Assembly (NCBI GenBank): GCA_030696235.1
Contig: JAUYSN010000074.1
Span: forward strand, 1-6,710
Reading direction: 5' to 3'
Length of the DNA: 6,710 nt
DNA from: Sulfuricella sp.
GTDB lineage: Bacteria; Pseudomonadota; Gammaproteobacteria; Burkholderiales; Sulfuricellaceae
Made by a program: the position numbers and the translations under genes. The notes under the pieces were generated by a model that ran no database searches, was not told where the DNA came from, and saw only the letters and a program-made list of their open reading frames with translations. Shown one piece after another: positions 5,556-6,710 of the stretch. Position 1 is the stretch's first letter, and each line of letters opens with the position of its first letter.

Positions 5556-6253
5556 GCGCACACCTCGTCTTGTTCGATATGGCCGTCGCGCAACAGAACC
5601 TTGCGGTCGACGTGGGCGAGCAGGCGGGGGTCGTGGGTGGTGAATACGAAGGTCACCCCCTTGGCGCGGTTCATCTCGCGCATCAACGCGACGATCGCCT
5701 GGCTGTTCTCCGAGTCGAGGTTGGCGGTTGGCTCGTCGGCAATCACCAGCATCGGATCACCCGCCAGCGCACGGGCGATCGCCACGCGCTGTCGCTGTCC
5801 GCCGCTCAGCTTGTCGGGGCGCGCAGCGCCGAAGGCGCCCAGCCCCATCTCCTCCAGGGCTGCCGTAGCGCGCGTGCGTGCCCGCCGCTCAGCCACGCCC
5901 CGGATCTGCAGCGGGAGCATGACATTCTCCAGCGCCGTGAGCACCGGCACCAGATTGAAGCTCTGGAACACGAAGCTGATCTTGCTGCCGCGAAAACTGG
6001 TCAGCGCGTTGTCGTCGAGCAGGCACGTATCCTGACCGTCAAACCACACCTTACCGCCGGTGGGCGCATCAATCAAGCCGATGAGGTTCATCAGCGTGGA
6101 TTTGCCGCTGCCCGACGGCCCCCACACGGCGAGGAACTCTCCGGCAAGGATGTCGAGCGACACACCATGTAGCGCGTCAATGGCGGTTTCCCCCAGCCAA
6201 AAACGGCGGCGCACATCGCGAAGCGATAACAGCGTAGTAGTGATTGAAGACAT
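5552..6253 (-). CDS. ABC transporter ATP-binding protein, LolD/MacB class
   Basis: A 233-aa cytoplasmic ATPase that powers the adjacent permease. All motifs are intact: Walker A GPSGSGKST (45-53), Q-loop FVFQSFNLVP, signature LSGGQRQRVAIARAL, Walker B LVIADEPTANLD and H-loop TTHDP. The FQSFNLVP and LTALENVMLPL segments are typical of the LolD/MacB/FtsE group. The start was set at ATG 6253 with GAGG 5 nt upstream; an in-frame TTG at 6271 would add six residues and overlap the methyltransferase stop region. It follows the methyltransferase by 20 bp and overlaps the permease by 4 bp, so all are probably one transcript. Single-domain ATPase, no fusion. Confidence 0.95.
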   Translation of the reverse strand: MSSITTTLLSLRDVRRRFWLGETAIDALHGVSLDILAGEFLAVWGPSGSGKSTLMNLIGLIDAPTGGKVWFDGQDTCLLDDNALTSFRGSKISFVFQSFNLVPVLTALENVMLPLQIRGVAERRARTRATAALEEMGLGAFGAARPDKLSGGQRQRVAIARALAGDPMLVIADEPTANLDSENSQAIVALMREMNRAKGVTFVFTTHDPRLLAHVDRKVLLRDGHIEQDEVCA

Positions 6254-6258
6254 TATGA

Positions 6259-6262
6259 CCTC
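6259..6262 (-). promoter_or_regulatory. Ribosome binding site of the ABC ATPase gene
   Basis: GAGG 5 nt before ATG 6253; it selects this start over the TTG at 6271, which has no comparable site. Confidence 0.5.
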
Positions 6263-6273
6263 GAATGGCAATG

Positions 6274-6710
6274 TTAATCAGGGCGTGCGAGAGCGAACAA
6301 AACTCCGCTCTTATCCGCTTTGAAAAAATGAGGGCCTACGCCCAGCACCCAGACCGAATAACCTTCTCGTAGGGTACGAAACATACAGCGGAAAATCCAG
6401 CGGGGCATGCGAAAAGTTCCCGCCTCGATCGCCCGCCCCACGATGGACTGCTGTTCCAAGACACGAAAGCCTTCGGCCAGAAACACCTCGACCGGATGCC
6501 GTTTTGCGGCATGAAAAGTGGCGCCGAACTGCTGAAAGCGGTTGAACAGCTTCTTACTGTAGCGCTCATAGAACGCCGTGGACATGAAGTCCGCAACGAG
6601 GGAGGCGTTGGGCAGAGCTTCTTTTATTGCGCGCGCGGTAGACTGAAGCGCCTGCTCAGTAAGGTACATTGAAACCCCTTCCAGGACTATGATGGCTGGT
6701 TCCTTTCCAG
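6274..6710 (-). CDS. C-terminal part of a PPM1/TcmP-type SAM methyltransferase
   Basis: Partial: the N-terminus lies beyond the right edge, and 144 codons to a TAA at 6276-6274 are in the window. The frame begins upstream of the first in-window ATG and reads IIVLEGVSMYLTEQALQST, the EGV-MYL signature of the leucine carboxyl methyltransferase (PF04072) family; the ATG at 6669 is the Met within this signature and not the real start. Further family marks are LVADFMS, the region FHAAKRHPVEVFLAEGFRVLE and a C-terminal ALARPD. The family O-methylates carboxyl or phenolic groups; bacterial members include polyketide-tailoring TcmP-like enzymes. The SAM-binding glycine motif would lie off the window. 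It is 20 bp upstream of the ABC ATPase and so probably first of, or inside, the same operon. Substrate unknown. Confidence 0.8.
   Translation of the reverse strand, partial: GKEPAIIVLEGVSMYLTEQALQSTARAIKEALPNASLVADFMSTAFYERYSKKLFNRFQQFGATFHAAKRHPVEVFLAEGFRVLEQQSIVGRAIEAGTFRMPRWIFRCMFRTLREGYSVWVLGVGPHFFKADKSGVLFALARPD

Noticed and set aside
5414..6172. 252-codon plus-strand open frame opposite the ABC ATPase and permease start
   Set aside because: The minus strand encodes an intact ABC ATPase with every motif; this frame has no recognisable domain.
1..6710. CRISPR array, tRNA or rRNA gene
   Set aside because: No regularly spaced repeats and no tRNA cloverleaf or rRNA-like stretch were seen on either strand.

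Overview
All recognisable genes in this window lie on the minus strand, so transcription runs from right to left. Base composition is GC-rich, with signature proteins typical of a Gram-negative cell: two exported proteins with Sec signal peptides, an outer-membrane barrel, and a proteobacterial PanC/PanD pair. I infer a proteobacterium, most likely a betaproteobacterium. That placement rests on protein flavour, not on a marker gene, and is only moderately secure.

Right part (about 2331-6710): five genes that read as one operon. From upstream to downstream they are the C-terminal part of a leucine-carboxyl-methyltransferase-type (PPM1/TcmP-like) methyltransferase cut by the window edge, an ABC ATPase of the LolD/MacB class, an FtsX/MacB-type permease, a periplasmic protein of the LolA-like lipoprotein-sorting fold, and an outer-membrane beta-barrel. 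Gaps are 20 bp, a 4-bp ATGA overlap, 10 bp, and a 4-bp GTGA overlap. Together they look like a complete trans-envelope route for a hydrophobic cargo: inner-membrane extraction, periplasmic carrier, outer-membrane acceptor. The methyltransferase may act on that cargo. This is the most interesting part of the window, and the cargo is unknown.

Middle part (about 899-2330): panC then panD, the two enzymes that supply beta-alanine and join it to pantoate in pantothenate (coenzyme A) synthesis. The unit is preceded by a roughly 120-bp spacer holding a tandem-like CGCAAGGAAA repeat and a weak promoter candidate. It is closed by a perfect 10-bp stem terminator.

Left part (1-898): an accessory module just past the panD terminator. 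It is a two-gene toxin-antitoxin operon of the TumE/TumA type (toxin first, 4-bp overlap), with its own extended -10 promoter and a palindrome on the putative -35. Base composition here looks less GC-rich than in the pan and ABC genes, which fits acquisition by transfer. Left of the antitoxin stop are a 47-codon open frame starting on a TGATG junction and a stretch with mutually exclusive hairpins. I could not assign either.
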